Assembly (NCBI GenBank): GCA_014804755.1
Contig: JAAUZE010000020.1
Coordinates: 15,060-51,707, forward strand
Origin: Lachnospiraceae bacterium
GTDB lineage: Bacteria; Bacillota; Clostridia; Lachnospirales; Lachnospiraceae
Direction of reading: 5' to 3'
Length of the DNA: 36,648 nucleotides
Position 1 is the first letter of the stretch. The number at the start of each line of letters is the position of its first letter. The position numbers and the translations under genes were made by a program. Below are positions 16,826 through 25,457 of this stretch, in pieces. The notes under the pieces were generated by a model. It was not told the origin of the DNA, made no database searches, and worked only from the letters and a program-made list of their open reading frames with translations.

Positions 16826-17320
16826 ATGGATACCGCAATATTTGATAAATTTGCTCAGGTTTGCTCCAAAGATTTACCGAATGAAATCGACAAGATACTG
16901 AGTGATGCGAAAGGTAAAAAAGTATGTGCGATCGGTTTTATAACAACAGATGATTTCTACGGTTTTTATCTGACATGGGATTGCAGCAACAACATAAATG
17001 AGTATTATGAGTGGGAAAAGAGCTTGAATCCAAGTTTCCTTTATCAACCTGTTGTAGACATTGTTGAGACTTGCGATGATATTGATTTTTGCAATCCGTC
17101 AGATGAAAAGTGGGAGTTTGCTCAAACCTTACTTTCCGTATTGGAAAAAAGCATCAAACAAATTTCAGAAGATATATTTCAAAAAAGCGGCTTTAAGAGA
17201 GAAGATATTCTTTTCTTTTCCACAATGAGTGACGGCGATTATATTCAAGAAATGATGGATACGTCTGTAAAGATGTTTAATACGCCGGAAACGCTTGAAA
17301 CATATGGATTGATATCGTGA
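16826..17320 (+). CDS. DUF4303-like hypothetical protein
   Basis: A 164-aa soluble acidic protein with AAGGAGG 7 nt before its ATG. The pattern KKVCAIGFITTDDFYGFYLTWDCS near the N-terminus and the LETYG end resemble DUF4303 proteins, which are often found near SMI1/KNR4-like immunity proteins; I recognise this from memory only. It is AT-rich compared with secA and prfB on either side, so it may be an insertion. No signal peptide or membrane segment is seen. No toxin partner is visible next to it. Confidence 0.6.
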   Translation: MDTAIFDKFAQVCSKDLPNEIDKILSDAKGKKVCAIGFITTDDFYGFYLTWDCSNNINEYYEWEKSLNPSFLYQPVVDIVETCDDIDFCNPSDEKWEFAQTLLSVLEKSIKQISEDIFQKSGFKREDILFFSTMSDGDYIQEMMDTSVKMFNTPETLETYGLIS

Positions 17321-17414
17321 TTGTTAAGTTCAAGTTGACTGACTGCTGATAAAATGGTATGGAGAAATACATTTCTAAAAAATAAGTGAAATAAAAGAAA
17401 GAGGGTGACGTTAA

Positions 17415-18555
17415 GTGGTAGAATTAGATAACCTGCGCTTAGAGCTGCAGGCATATGAAACACCTTTAGCGGAAGTGAGGGATTCACTTTGACTTAGCTA
17501 ATAAGGCAAAGCGGATCGAAGAATTAGAGCGCGAGATGGAGGAGCCGTCCTTCTGGGATAATCCCGAGCGCTCGAATCAAAAAATGAAAGAATTAAAAAA
17601 CATGAAGGATACCGTCTCGCAGTTCCACGAGCTGGAGACGCAAAAAGACGATATCCTGACGCTTATCGAGATGGCGAACGAGGAGAACGACGAAAGTCTT
17701 GTGCCAGAGGTGCTGGAGGAATATGCTTCTTTTCAGGAGGTATTCGAGAAGCTCCGCATCAGCACGCTCTTGTCGGAGGAGTATGATAAGTACAACGCGA
17801 TCTTAAAGCTCAATGCGGGTGCGGGCGGCACGGAGAGCTGCGACTGGTGCAGCATGCTTTACCGCATGTATACGCGCTGGGCGGAAAAACGGGGATTTGC
17901 GGTCGAGGTACTCGACTATTTGGACGGCGACGAGGCGGGGATCAAATCCGTGACGTTTCAGGTAAACGGGGAGAACGCCTACGGCTATTTAAAGTCGGAG
18001 AAGGGCGTACACAGGCTTGTGCGTATCAGCCCGTTTAATGCGCAGGGTAAACGGCAGACCTCCTTTGTGTCCTTGGACGTCATGCCCGATATTGAGGAAG
18101 ATCTTGACGTGGAGATCCGTGACGAGGATATCCGAATCGATACCTACCGAAGCAGCGGCGCGGGCGGACAGCATATCAATAAGACGTCCTCCGCGATCCG
18201 GATTACGCATTTCCCGACCGGTATTGTGGTGACATGCCAGAATGAGCGTTCGCAGTTTCAGAATAAAGACAAGGCTATGCAGATGCTAAAGGCAAAGCTG
18301 TACATGCTCAAAAAAGAGGAGAATGCGGATAAGCTCTCCGATATCCGCGGCAATGTGACGGAGATCGGCTGGGGCAATCAAATCCGATCCTATGTCATGC
18401 AGCCGTATAAGATGGTGAAGGACCTTCGCACGGGCGAGGAGTCCGGCAATGTGGACGCCGTGATGGACGGCGCGCTTGATCCGTTTATCAATGCATATCT
18501 GAAATGGAAGAGCGTCGGCGGCAGCGTTGCCGTGACGGAAGATCTGCCGGACTAA
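17415..18555 (+). CDS. prfB: Peptide chain release factor 2 (programmed +1 frameshift)
   Basis: RF2 reads UAA and UGA stop codons and releases the peptide. The gene is in two frames: 25 codons from GTG 17415 (VVELDNLRLEL...VRDSL) end at CTT TGA C (TGA 17490-17492), and the rest continues in the +1 frame from GAC at 17491. Together they give 379 aa. The stop specificity motif SPF is at about 205-207 and the catalytic GGQ at about 250-252. GAGGG just before the slippery CTT plays the internal Shine-Dalgarno role. RF2 thus regulates itself: when it is scarce, ribosomes pause at UGA and shift. AGAGGG stands 9 nt before the GTG. Confidence 0.95.
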
Positions 18556-18556
18556 A

Positions 18557-18604
18557 AAAGAACGTTGCGCGTTCTTTCGAAGAAATGCCTTCGGCATTTC
18601 TTTT
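18557..18604 (+). repeat. Paired-hairpin element 3 (after prfB)
   Basis: AAAGAACG/CGTTCTTT (18557-18564/18570-18577) is followed by AAGAAATGCC/GGCATTTCTT (18580-18589/18593-18602) with a TTC loop and TTTT after it. It begins at the prfB stop codon and may act as its terminator. Confidence 0.7.
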
Positions 18605-18657
18605 GAATCCGTAAAAGCGATTCTTCTGGGACTGAGGAATTTCCTATAAGTTAAAAA

Positions 18658-18718
18658 AGGAGCTTACGTTCCTTTCAAAGAATTGCGAAAGAATTGCAAA
18701 GAATGCAGGGCATTCTTA
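18658..18718. repeat. Further hairpins downstream of prfB
   Basis: AAAGGAGC/GTTCCTTT (8 bp with one G-U) is followed by short direct repeats of AAAGAATTGC and a hairpin AAGAATGC/GCATTCTT. The sequence is related to the paired hairpins in composition. No gene is seen in 18605-18844. Confidence 0.5.
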
Positions 18719-18746
18719 TACATTCCTTTGGGAGTAAAAAAATGAG

Positions 18747-18785
18747 AAGGGAGACACTTCGTAAAGAAGCAGTCTCCCTTTTGTG
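18747..18785. terminator. Bidirectional terminator
   Basis: A 9-bp stem AAGGGAGAC/GTCTCCCTT (18747-18755/18772-18780) with an inner CTTC/GAAG pair is followed by a T-rich run on the plus strand; on the minus strand TTCTCATTTTTTT follows. It ends the minus-strand membrane-protein group and backs up prfB termination. Confidence 0.8.
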
Positions 18786-18844
18786 TTATGATTTGATTTG
18801 GTAAACCGGCACTGATATACAAGTATGCATCATGGACATGCCTG

Positions 18845-19588
18845 TCACCTTGCGAGCTCGAGCGTGCGTCCCTCCTGATATAAGCGCAGGAGTTGTGCGC
18901 CGTCACGCTCTAATATGTATTGCCTGCCGTCGCAGACAATTTCCTGACCGCAGAGAATTTTGGGATTGCGGCGGGACAGCTCCTGCAGGATTTCATTGGC
19001 AAGGGGAGGTTTTTTGTCCGTATCTGTAATAAGACAATTAATGCCCTGGGTCTCCTTGTCATGTATCGTTAATAATGCCATGCACCAAATGTCGCCACTG
19101 TCAGAAAACCCAGCGGCTATGATATCCTCCAAACGCCATATATAGGGTTGCAGACCGCCGTTCATGACGACGTAATGCTCCGTGAATAAAGCGGCAATAT
19201 AACTATCCTTCATCGTATTGGGGTATCTGCAGGTCGCAATGGTGGTGGATGGGGAAGCCAGCTCGCGGTCAGCCTGCTGCAGTTCTCCTTCCGAAAATCC
19301 GGACTGTTCCTGATAATAAGAAATCCAGGAAGCTGTTCTTTTGTGCTTGAGAACGATTCCGAGTATCAGCAGTAAGAGTCCGGGTACTGACAGAAGGACA
19401 GGGTAGAGTATGTTGGTACCTGCGATCAAACCGAAGATCGTAATGGGGAGCGTAAAAATCAAAAGAACGATCGCCCCGGCAATCAGACCTTTTCCGCCGC
19501 CTTTGCCAATGCGGATACACTTTAAGATACTGCCCTTTCCTTTCTTCACCAGGTTCTGATAGAGTTTGTGTTCTGTGGATGCGATCAT
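18845..19588 (-). CDS. Hypothetical membrane protein
   Basis: A 247-aa protein. A basic N-terminus is followed by two adjacent transmembrane helices (about residues 34-56 and 60-80, LIAGAIVLLIFTLPITIFGLI and a Leu-rich second helix). The rest is a ~165-residue cytoplasmic-looking domain with YIAALFTEHYVVMNGGLQPYIWRLEDI and ITDTDKKPPLANEI, reminiscent of PH-like domains in small Firmicutes membrane proteins. Family unknown. It is the last gene of a minus-strand group and sits about 67 nt after another two-helix membrane protein of similar style. Confidence 0.7.
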   Translation of the reverse strand: MIASTEHKLYQNLVKKGKGSILKCIRIGKGGGKGLIAGAIVLLIFTLPITIFGLIAGTNILYPVLLSVPGLLLLILGIVLKHKRTASWISYYQEQSGFSEGELQQADRELASPSTTIATCRYPNTMKDSYIAALFTEHYVVMNGGLQPYIWRLEDIIAAGFSDSGDIWCMALLTIHDKETQGINCLITDTDKKPPLANEILQELSRRNPKILCGQEIVCDGRQYILERDGAQLLRLYQEGRTLELAR

Positions 19589-19655
19589 AGGTTATTCCGC
19601 CTTTCTTTGTAAAATGGATGTTCCTGACCCTCAAGGAGGATCGTGGTATTCTTGT

Positions 19656-20321
19656 TCAGATTGCCTTTCGGTTACGATTTTTGAACAGTAAAATGGGACC
19701 GGCGATGGTGCCGAACAGCCCGACTACAAGAGTGATCAATGGAGTGCCGGGACGCAGGAGCACCTTTAGCGTATAGTTATCGTTCTTTTCACACAGATAC
19801 TCCGCATTCATGCTCAGCATATTGGAACCTTCTGCATCAGCGTACTTGCTGCCATACACGGTAAAGAAGGAATCCGCTGCGTAAGGGAGATCCTCCAGAG
19901 GCTTCAGCTGAAAGTATCCGCTCACCGTCGAACTGAGCTCCTTGTTAAATTGATCTGCTAATTTGATGTCTTGCACAATCCGCTCATTCTCGCCGGGAGT
20001 AAACGAGATGATCCATTCGTTTTGATCACGATCGAGAAATTTTGCGATGCAATAGATTTCATCATCGTCAGCGCCTGTCTTTGCACGTAAAAGCTGCAAA
20101 TGTTCAATATAATATACTTGCACGTGATCATAAGTGCTTCCGGACTTCATCTCGTTTCCGCATATCTCTCCCGCATTGTCTGCATGAAACGGGAGGATAT
20201 AAGCCAGATACAATAAAAGGCAGATTCCGGCCACAAGAAGGATTTTTCCATCAAGCAGATCATTATGTTTCTTTTGGTCACGGGAAAGATTTTTTTTGTA
20301 ATCTTCATAATTTTCATTCAT
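19656..20321 (-). CDS. Hypothetical two-helix membrane protein
   Basis: A 221-aa protein. A charged N-terminus is followed by one transmembrane helix (about 28-46, ILLVAGICLLLYLAYILPF), a ~130-residue presumably extracellular domain (YDHVQVYYIEHLQLLRA, EWIISFTPGENERIV), and a second helix near the C-terminus (about 190-212) ending in a basic tail. GGGAGT lies about 10 nt before the ATG. Function unknown. It is adjacent to 18845-19588 and likely cotranscribed. Confidence 0.7.
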   Translation of the reverse strand: MNENYEDYKKNLSRDQKKHNDLLDGKILLVAGICLLLYLAYILPFHADNAGEICGNEMKSGSTYDHVQVYYIEHLQLLRAKTGADDDEIYCIAKFLDRDQNEWIISFTPGENERIVQDIKLADQFNKELSSTVSGYFQLKPLEDLPYAADSFFTVYGSKYADAEGSNMLSMNAEYLCEKNDNYTLKVLLRPGTPLITLVVGLFGTIAGPILLFKNRNRKAI

Positions 20322-20415
20322 AAAACGCGGTACTCCCTATGAAATTCATTTGTAGCTGTTTAGGGTCAGGCATATTTCCGTGCAAGTCGATTCCAATAAC
20401 CCGCCTACGCACCTT

Positions 20416-21144
20416 TCATGCGTACTGCTTCGTGTGGTAATCCATCAGATCAAAATAAAAATTTGTCAGCGTGCACTGCATATACGGATACAACCACAGC
20501 AGACCGAGTCCGAAGCTGAGGACTGACAACAGTCCGAGCGGAACGAAGCTGACATAGAGATAGAAAAGCCGCGCTTTTTGCCCTTTCATGACGCGTCGGC
20601 TCATTGCGCATACCTGCCCAAAACGGTAATCGGGAAAATCAAGTGCAATGTAATAGCACTGGGAAAGCGGCAAAATCAGGATACACCAGACGATCATACC
20701 GCCAACTAAAAGAGCGGATACAAGCGGGATCAGATGGACTGATCCGATGTATGCATAGGTTGAAAGCGCGACAACAAACGGAATCATGCATAGAAAGGTA
20801 ATGCCGATATAAAAAAGCATGATCTTGATGCCAAGCTCGGAGCGGGAGCGAAAACCGTAAAGAAGATCATTTAGGGAAAACGGGCGTCCGGTCACAAAAT
20901 TCATATACAGTTTCGCCTGTCCCAGCATGAACACGCCAAGCAGCAGATAGACCAATATTTCAATGACATAATAAAGGATCCGATTGGAAATCGTGAGCAC
21001 GGATAATAGATCGCCTGCGAAATAAAGAATAAAACCACAGCTGCATTCTATCAAAAGAAAGGCGCTGATCATTTTTCCGTAATTGCCGAGCAGCTGCGCC
21101 TTAGCGGATGCCTTCAGCTCGGCGGAGGTCTTAGTCATATTCAT
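20416..21144 (-). CDS. DUF975 family membrane protein
   Basis: A 242-aa protein with five or six transmembrane helices. TSAELKASAKAQLLGNYG at the N-terminus and LWLYPYMQCTLTNFYFDLM at the C-terminus are typical of DUF975 proteins of Clostridia. ATG 21144 (MNMTKTS) is preferred to the upstream TTG at 21162, because GAGGA lies about 11 nt before it. The role of the family is not established. It lies between the two-helix proteins and the HExxH protein. Confidence 0.8.
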   Translation of the reverse strand: MNMTKTSAELKASAKAQLLGNYGKMISAFLLIECSCGFILYFAGDLLSVLTISNRILYYVIEILVYLLLGVFMLGQAKLYMNFVTGRPFSLNDLLYGFRSRSELGIKIMLFYIGITFLCMIPFVVALSTYAYIGSVHLIPLVSALLVGGMIVWCILILPLSQCYYIALDFPDYRFGQVCAMSRRVMKGQKARLFYLYVSFVPLGLLSVLSFGLGLLWLYPYMQCTLTNFYFDLMDYHTKQYA

Positions 21145-21191
21145 CGAATTTATGTTCCTCAAATTTATAAATAGAAAACATCACAGTCTCA

Positions 21192-21246
21192 GAAGAATTC
21201 GCCAAAGGCGAATTCTTCGAAAGAATGGCGCAACGCACCATTCTTT
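21192..21246. repeat. Paired-hairpin element 4
   Basis: GAAGAATTCGCC/GGCGAATTCTTC (21192-21203/21207-21218), a perfect 12 bp with an AAA loop, is followed directly by AAAGAATGG/CCATTCTTT (21220-21228/21238-21246). It lies at the 3' end of the HExxH gene on the minus strand. Confidence 0.8.
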
Positions 21247-21247
21247 T

Positions 21248-21700
21248 TTAGCATGCAAGATCCACATTCATGCCGGTATAGAGAAGACTGTCCGTTGCTT
21301 TTTTGTCCTTCTGGTAGGGATTATCTTCGTTGTAATATTTGATCTGTGTGGTTGTCTCGCCGCCGGCAACATAGCTGCGCCCGCATTCGGGGCAGATGGC
21401 GGTCTTGAGTGTGACGCTTGCCTGCAATACCTCGCCGTTTTTCTGCGCGGCTTTCTTATAAGCGTTGGAGACATGCTCCTGCTCATGCGCCCGTACGCGG
21501 GAGGCCGAGGCTTCAGGGGAAATGTGCGAAGCGGACTTAAAAGAAACCATTTCGTCCGAACCGTCCTGATATTTCCGTTCCTTACAGGTCTCACATTCGG
21601 CGGGAGAGGATTTGCGCCCCGCCTGCTTAATGGTAGACTCTCCGGGATTCTTAAGATAACTGCTGACGTTTGATACGCCGCCGATACCACCGATACTCAT
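21248..21700 (-). CDS. Putative zinc metalloprotease-like protein with HExxH and two CxxC pairs
   Basis: A 150-aa protein with a possible catalytic motif AHEQEHV (His72, Glu73, His76). CETC (36-39) and CPEC (103-106) could form a zinc ribbon. QDGSDEMVSFKSASHISPEASASRVRAHEQEH resembles a family conserved in Clostridia and distantly like SprA-related proteins. No signal peptide is seen; the Gly/Ser-rich N-terminus looks unstructured. Substrate and role are unknown. It sits among membrane-protein genes and may process one of them or a cell-surface component, which is inference. Confidence 0.7.
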   Translation of the reverse strand: MSIGGIGGVSNVSSYLKNPGESTIKQAGRKSSPAECETCKERKYQDGSDEMVSFKSASHISPEASASRVRAHEQEHVSNAYKKAAQKNGEVLQASVTLKTAICPECGRSYVAGGETTTQIKYYNEDNPYQKDKKATDSLLYTGMNVDLAC

Positions 21701-21727
21701 AATGATGCGCCTGCCTTTCTTTCTATT

Positions 21728-22144
21728 CTATAAATACGTTTCATTTTCATTTGTAGGACCTTCCCAGAACCATTCCTCGATCGTTACTCCGTAGCGCTGC
21801 TTAAACAGTTTGTCAGCCTGTTCCTTGATCGTGGGATTTGTAAAATAAAGCACGATCGCGGTAATGATAAGCATGACGTTCATGATCAGTCCGACAACGG
21901 CGGATGTAACGCCGGATGTTGCGGTAGGATTCATCCGATCGCTGTTTCCTTTGGAAAGGAGAGCAAACAGAATTGCCAAAGATCCGGTAATAAAGGGAAT
22001 ATACACCGTACACAGGATCGTTGTCACAATGGTCGCAAGACCTAAAACAGAGGCGGCTGTTACCATACCGTTGCGCGGCGGTGCGGCTTGTTCAAACTGA
22101 TAATGCATGGGTGCATCGCCCTGATTCTGATTGCCATAATCCAT
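21728..22144 (-). CDS. DUF4190-like small membrane protein
   Basis: A 138-aa protein: a Gln/Asn/Pro-rich cytoplasmic N-terminus (about 25 residues), two transmembrane helices (about 27-62 and 80-102), and a charged C-terminal tail ending GPTNENETYL. The VLGLATIVTTILCTVYIPFITGSLAILFALLSKG arrangement resembles DUF4190 proteins. TGGAGC is 6 nt before the ATG. It is the first gene of the minus-strand group that runs to 18845. Function unknown. Confidence 0.7.
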   Translation of the reverse strand: MDYGNQNQGDAPMHYQFEQAAPPRNGMVTAASVLGLATIVTTILCTVYIPFITGSLAILFALLSKGNSDRMNPTATSGVTSAVVGLIMNVMLIITAIVLYFTNPTIKEQADKLFKQRYGVTIEEWFWEGPTNENETYL

Positions 22145-22317
22145 AGTTTCGCTCCATTTAGGTAAGTTTTGCTAACATAATTGTTCTATTTTATTCTATC
22201 ACGCCTGCATGATAATGACAAATCATTTTTTTTCTGTGAGCGAAAGATTACGGTCGGATACTTTCACTGAAACCGAGCGGCGGGGACTGGCATTTTTAGG
22301 AAGGACATGCTATCATA

Positions 22318-22389
22318 AAATGAGTTCTGCAAGGCAGAACTCATTTCGAAGAATTGCAAAAGAATGTTTCACATTCTTTGCAATTCTTC
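22318..22389. repeat. Paired-hairpin element 5 (upstream of tex)
   Basis: AAATGAGTTCTGC/GCAGAACTCATTT (22318-22330/22334-22346), a perfect 13 bp with an AAG loop, is followed by a 19-bp hairpin (22348-22367/22371-22389) with a TTC loop and one bulged A. It lies in the tex leader, 57 nt before the start codon. Confidence 0.85.
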
Positions 22390-22445
22390 CGGATGTGTTG
22401 AAAACGGAGCTTTTCAGAATTTGCGGAAAGGAGCATGGCAGGACA

Positions 22446-24896
22446 ATGGACATCATAGCAAAACTGAGGGAAGAACTGGGCGTGGAAAAATGGCAGGTGG
22501 AGGCGGCGGTCAAGCTGATCGACGAGGGGAACACCATACCGTTTATTTCGCGTTACCGCAAGGAGGCAACCGGCTCGCTGAACGATGAAACACTGCGCAA
22601 CTTGGATGAGCGCCTCTCCTATCTGCGGAATCTGGAGGAAAAAAAGACGCAGGTCATCGGCAGCATCGAGGAGCAGGGGAAGTTGACTGACGAACTGAAA
22701 AATAAAATCCTTGAGGCGCAGACACTTGTTGCGATTGAGGATCTCTACCGCCCGTACCGTCCGAAGCGAAAGACAAGGGCAAGCGTGGCAAAGGAAAAGG
22801 GGTTAGAGCCGCTCGCGTCCCTTTTGATGGAGCAGGACTATACCGGAAGCTTAGAGGAAGCCGCAGCAAGCTATATCAGTGAGGAAAAGGGCGTGGCAGA
22901 CGCGGCGGAGGCTTTGCAGGGCGCAAAAGACATTATCGCGGAGCAAATTTCCGATGAAGCGGATTATCGAACCTATATCAGGGCGGCGACCGTAGACGAG
23001 GGCGTGCTGGTATCGACGGCGAAGGACGAGAAGCAGCAGAGCGTCTATGAGATGTACTATCAGTATGAGGAAGCGGTCAAGAAGGCAGCCGGGCACAGAA
23101 TCCTTGCTCTAAATCGCGGCGAGAATGAAAAAATCCTGACGGTCAGCGTCCGCGCGCCGAGGGAGCGGATTCTGCGTTATCTGGAAAAGCAGGTCATTGG
23201 GAAGGAGAATCCTGTGACGACGCCTGTCTTGCAGGAAGTCATAGAAGACAGCTATGACAGATTAATAGCACCTGCTATTGAACGAGAAATACGTAACGAA
23301 CTGACCGAAAAAGCAGAGGATGGCGCGATCGGTGTGTTCGGCAAGAATTTAGAGCAGCTCCTGATGCAGCCCCCGATCACCGGAAAGGTCGTGCTCGGGT
23401 GGGATCCGGCATTTCGGACGGGCTGTAAGCTGGCGGTCGTTGATGCGACGGGAAAGGTTTTGGATACCAAGGTCATTTATCCGACTGCACCGCAAAATAA
23501 AGTGGCTGAGGCGAAGGCGGAATTAAAGAAATTAATACAAAAATACAATATAGATTTAATATCTGTTGGAAATGGTACGGCATCACGTGAATCCGAGCAG
23601 GTGATCGTGGAGCTGATCAAGGAAATAAACCGGCCGCTGAAATATGTGATCGTGAATGAGGCGGGAGCGTCGGTCTATTCCGCGAGCAAACTGGCAACGG
23701 AAGAATTTCCGCAGTTTGATGTCGGACAAAGAAGCGCAGCCTCGATCGCAAGGCGCTTACAGGATCCGCTTGCGGAGCTGGTGAAGATCGAGCCGAAAGC
23801 AATCGGCGTCGGGCAGTACCAGCATGACATGAATCAAAAGAAGCTGGGAGATGCGCTTCATGCTGTCGTGGAGGACTGTGTGAACAAGGTCGGCGTGGAC
23901 TTAAACACAGCGTCCGCAGCACTGCTGGAGTACATTTCGGGCATCAGTAAGGCGATCGCGAAGAATATCGTGGAATATCGAGAAAAAAACGGGCGTTTTG
24001 CAAACAGAAAACAGCTTCTTGATGTGGCAAAGTTAGGACCGAAAGCGTATGAGCAGTGCGCGGGATTTTTGCGGATCCATGACGGTGAAAACGCTTTGGA
24101 TGCGACGAGTGTGCATCCCGAATCCTATGAGGCGGCAGGAAAACTCATGAAGCAGCTCGGTCTGACGATGGAGGATGTGCGCGCCGCATGGAAGCAGGCG
24201 GGAAAGAAGCAGGGTGCCGGAGGCGCACAGGCAGGCGCGCAGGATCAGCAGGGCGCGCAGGCAGGCGCACAAAGCGCGGCAAAAGGCGGAGATAAAAAAG
24301 AACAGACGTTACGGAACGGGCGCGGAAGAAACGGTCAGATCGTGATCCGCAATACGAACACGGCAATGGGGAAGGCGCTTGCCGCCGCGATGGGCGAAAT
24401 GGCGTTGACGACGGAACGCGTAGATAACGGAAAGGGAAAACGTTCGGACAAGAGCCATGGCGCAGAACAGGAGAAAGGACAGAGAAGCGGAAGTGTCCTT
24501 GCAGCGAAGATATCCGATCCGGCCGCACTTGCCGCAGAGTTGGGAATCGGCGAGATCACCTTAAAAGATATTGTAGCGGAATTGGAGAAACCCTCCCGCG
24601 ATCCGCGCGAGAGCATGCCGGCGCCTATTTTGCGAAGCGACGTATTAGATATGAAGGACCTAAAGCCGGGGATGATCCTGAAAGGGACCGTGCGCAATAT
24701 TGTTGATTTCGGTGCGTTTGTGGACATCGGGGTACATCAGGACGGACTGGTGCATATCTCCCGCATCACGCAGCGCTTTATCAAACATCCGCTGGAGGCG
24801 GTCAGCGTCGGGGACATTGTGGATGTGAAGGTGTTGGAGGTGGATACGGTGAAAAAGCGGATTGCCCTGACAATGAGGCTTGACGAGAAAGAATAA
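22446..24896 (+). CDS. tex: Tex family RNA-binding transcription accessory protein
   Basis: An 816-aa cytoplasmic nucleic-acid-binding protein. The N-terminal Tex helical domain includes GNTIPFISRYRKEATGSL. A YqgF/RuvC-like domain follows (VLGWDPAFRTGCKLAVVD, ISVGNGTASRESE, VNEAGASVYSAS), then helix-hairpin-helix motifs (GVDLNTASAALLEYISGIS). The S1 domain is at the C-terminus (GMILKGTVRNIVDFGAFVDIG, VHISRI). The protein is longer than the usual 720-770 aa because an Ala/Gly/Gln-rich low-complexity insert and a basic linker (about nt 24200-24500) separate HhH from S1. The start is placed at 22446 (MDIIAKLREELG) by homology; the longer frame crosses the paired hairpin. Confidence 0.95.
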   Translation: MDIIAKLREELGVEKWQVEAAVKLIDEGNTIPFISRYRKEATGSLNDETLRNLDERLSYLRNLEEKKTQVIGSIEEQGKLTDELKNKILEAQTLVAIEDLYRPYRPKRKTRASVAKEKGLEPLASLLMEQDYTGSLEEAAASYISEEKGVADAAEALQGAKDIIAEQISDEADYRTYIRAATVDEGVLVSTAKDEKQQSVYEMYYQYEEAVKKAAGHRILALNRGENEKILTVSVRAPRERILRYLEKQVIGKENPVTTPVLQEVIEDSYDRLIAPAIEREIRNELTEKAEDGAIGVFGKNLEQLLMQPPITGKVVLGWDPAFRTGCKLAVVDATGKVLDTKVIYPTAPQNKVAEAKAELKKLIQKYNIDLISVGNGTASRESEQVIVELIKEINRPLKYVIVNEAGASVYSASKLATEEFPQFDVGQRSAASIARRLQDPLAELVKIEPKAIGVGQYQHDMNQKKLGDALHAVVEDCVNKVGVDLNTASAALLEYISGISKAIAKNIVEYREKNGRFANRKQLLDVAKLGPKAYEQCAGFLRIHDGENALDATSVHPESYEAAGKLMKQLGLTMEDVRAAWKQAGKKQGAGGAQAGAQDQQGAQAGAQSAAKGGDKKEQTLRNGRGRNGQIVIRNTNTAMGKALAAAMGEMALTTERVDNGKGKRSDKSHGAEQEKGQRSGSVLAAKISDPAALAAELGIGEITLKDIVAELEKPSRDPRESMPAPILRSDVLDMKDLKPGMILKGTVRNIVDFGAFVDIGVHQDGLVHISRITQRFIKHPLEAVSVGDIVDVKVLEVDTVKKRIALTMRLDEKE

Positions 24897-24964
24897 GTCT
24901 GCGGAGTGAGCGGAAGGCTTTGGCTTGTAGCATCAATCAGGAAAGGATATAAAGGAATCGTCCG

Positions 24965-25414
24965 ATGACACGAACGGAAGCAGCAGAATTAACGGTGTTA
25001 TGTTTGATACATAGGGAAGACGCATATCTTTTGCAGGATCGGATCAAAAAGGACTGGAAAGGCTATACTCTGCCGGGCGGGCATGTGGAACCCGGAGAGT
25101 CCATTGTGGACGCTGTTGTCCGTGAGATGCAGGAGGAAACAGGATTGACCGTCGTTCATCCAAAGCTTTGCGGAATAAAACAATTCCCGATAGATCATGG
25201 AAGGTATCTTGTTTTTCTTTTTTCGGCGGATACATTTGAGGGAGAACTCCAATCTTCGGAAGAAGGGGAAATGCACTGGGTCAAAAAAGAAGATTTATTA
25301 AATGTAAATTTAGTAAATGACTTTCATGAGCTGCTTCAGGTAATGACGGACGACCAATTGTCAGAATTTCAGTATGTGCTCGAAGACGGTAAGTGGAAGG
25401 TGTTGCTAAAATAA
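24965..25414 (+). CDS. NUDIX hydrolase (8-oxo-dGTP diphosphatase-like)
   Basis: A 149-aa NUDIX protein. The box runs from GHVEPGE to REMQEETGL (about residues 39-61), with all signature Glu residues present. LTVLCLIHREDAYLLQDR and KDWKGYTLPGG precede it. MutT-like family members of this type hydrolyse oxidised nucleoside triphosphates, but substrate cannot be read from the sequence. AAGGA lies 8 nt before the ATG. It is 68 nt after tex and 43 nt before the GpsA-like gene. Confidence 0.88.
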   Translation: MTRTEAAELTVLCLIHREDAYLLQDRIKKDWKGYTLPGGHVEPGESIVDAVVREMQEETGLTVVHPKLCGIKQFPIDHGRYLVFLFSADTFEGELQSSEEGEMHWVKKEDLLNVNLVNDFHELLQVMTDDQLSEFQYVLEDGKWKVLLK

Positions 25415-25457
25415 CATAGGGTTGGTTTGCTTTACTATGAGAGTTGGAGGCGGGAGC

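Noticed and set aside
22209-22445. N-terminal extension of Tex
   Set aside because: It runs through the paired-hairpin element, and Tex homologues start at the MDIIAKL-like sequence.
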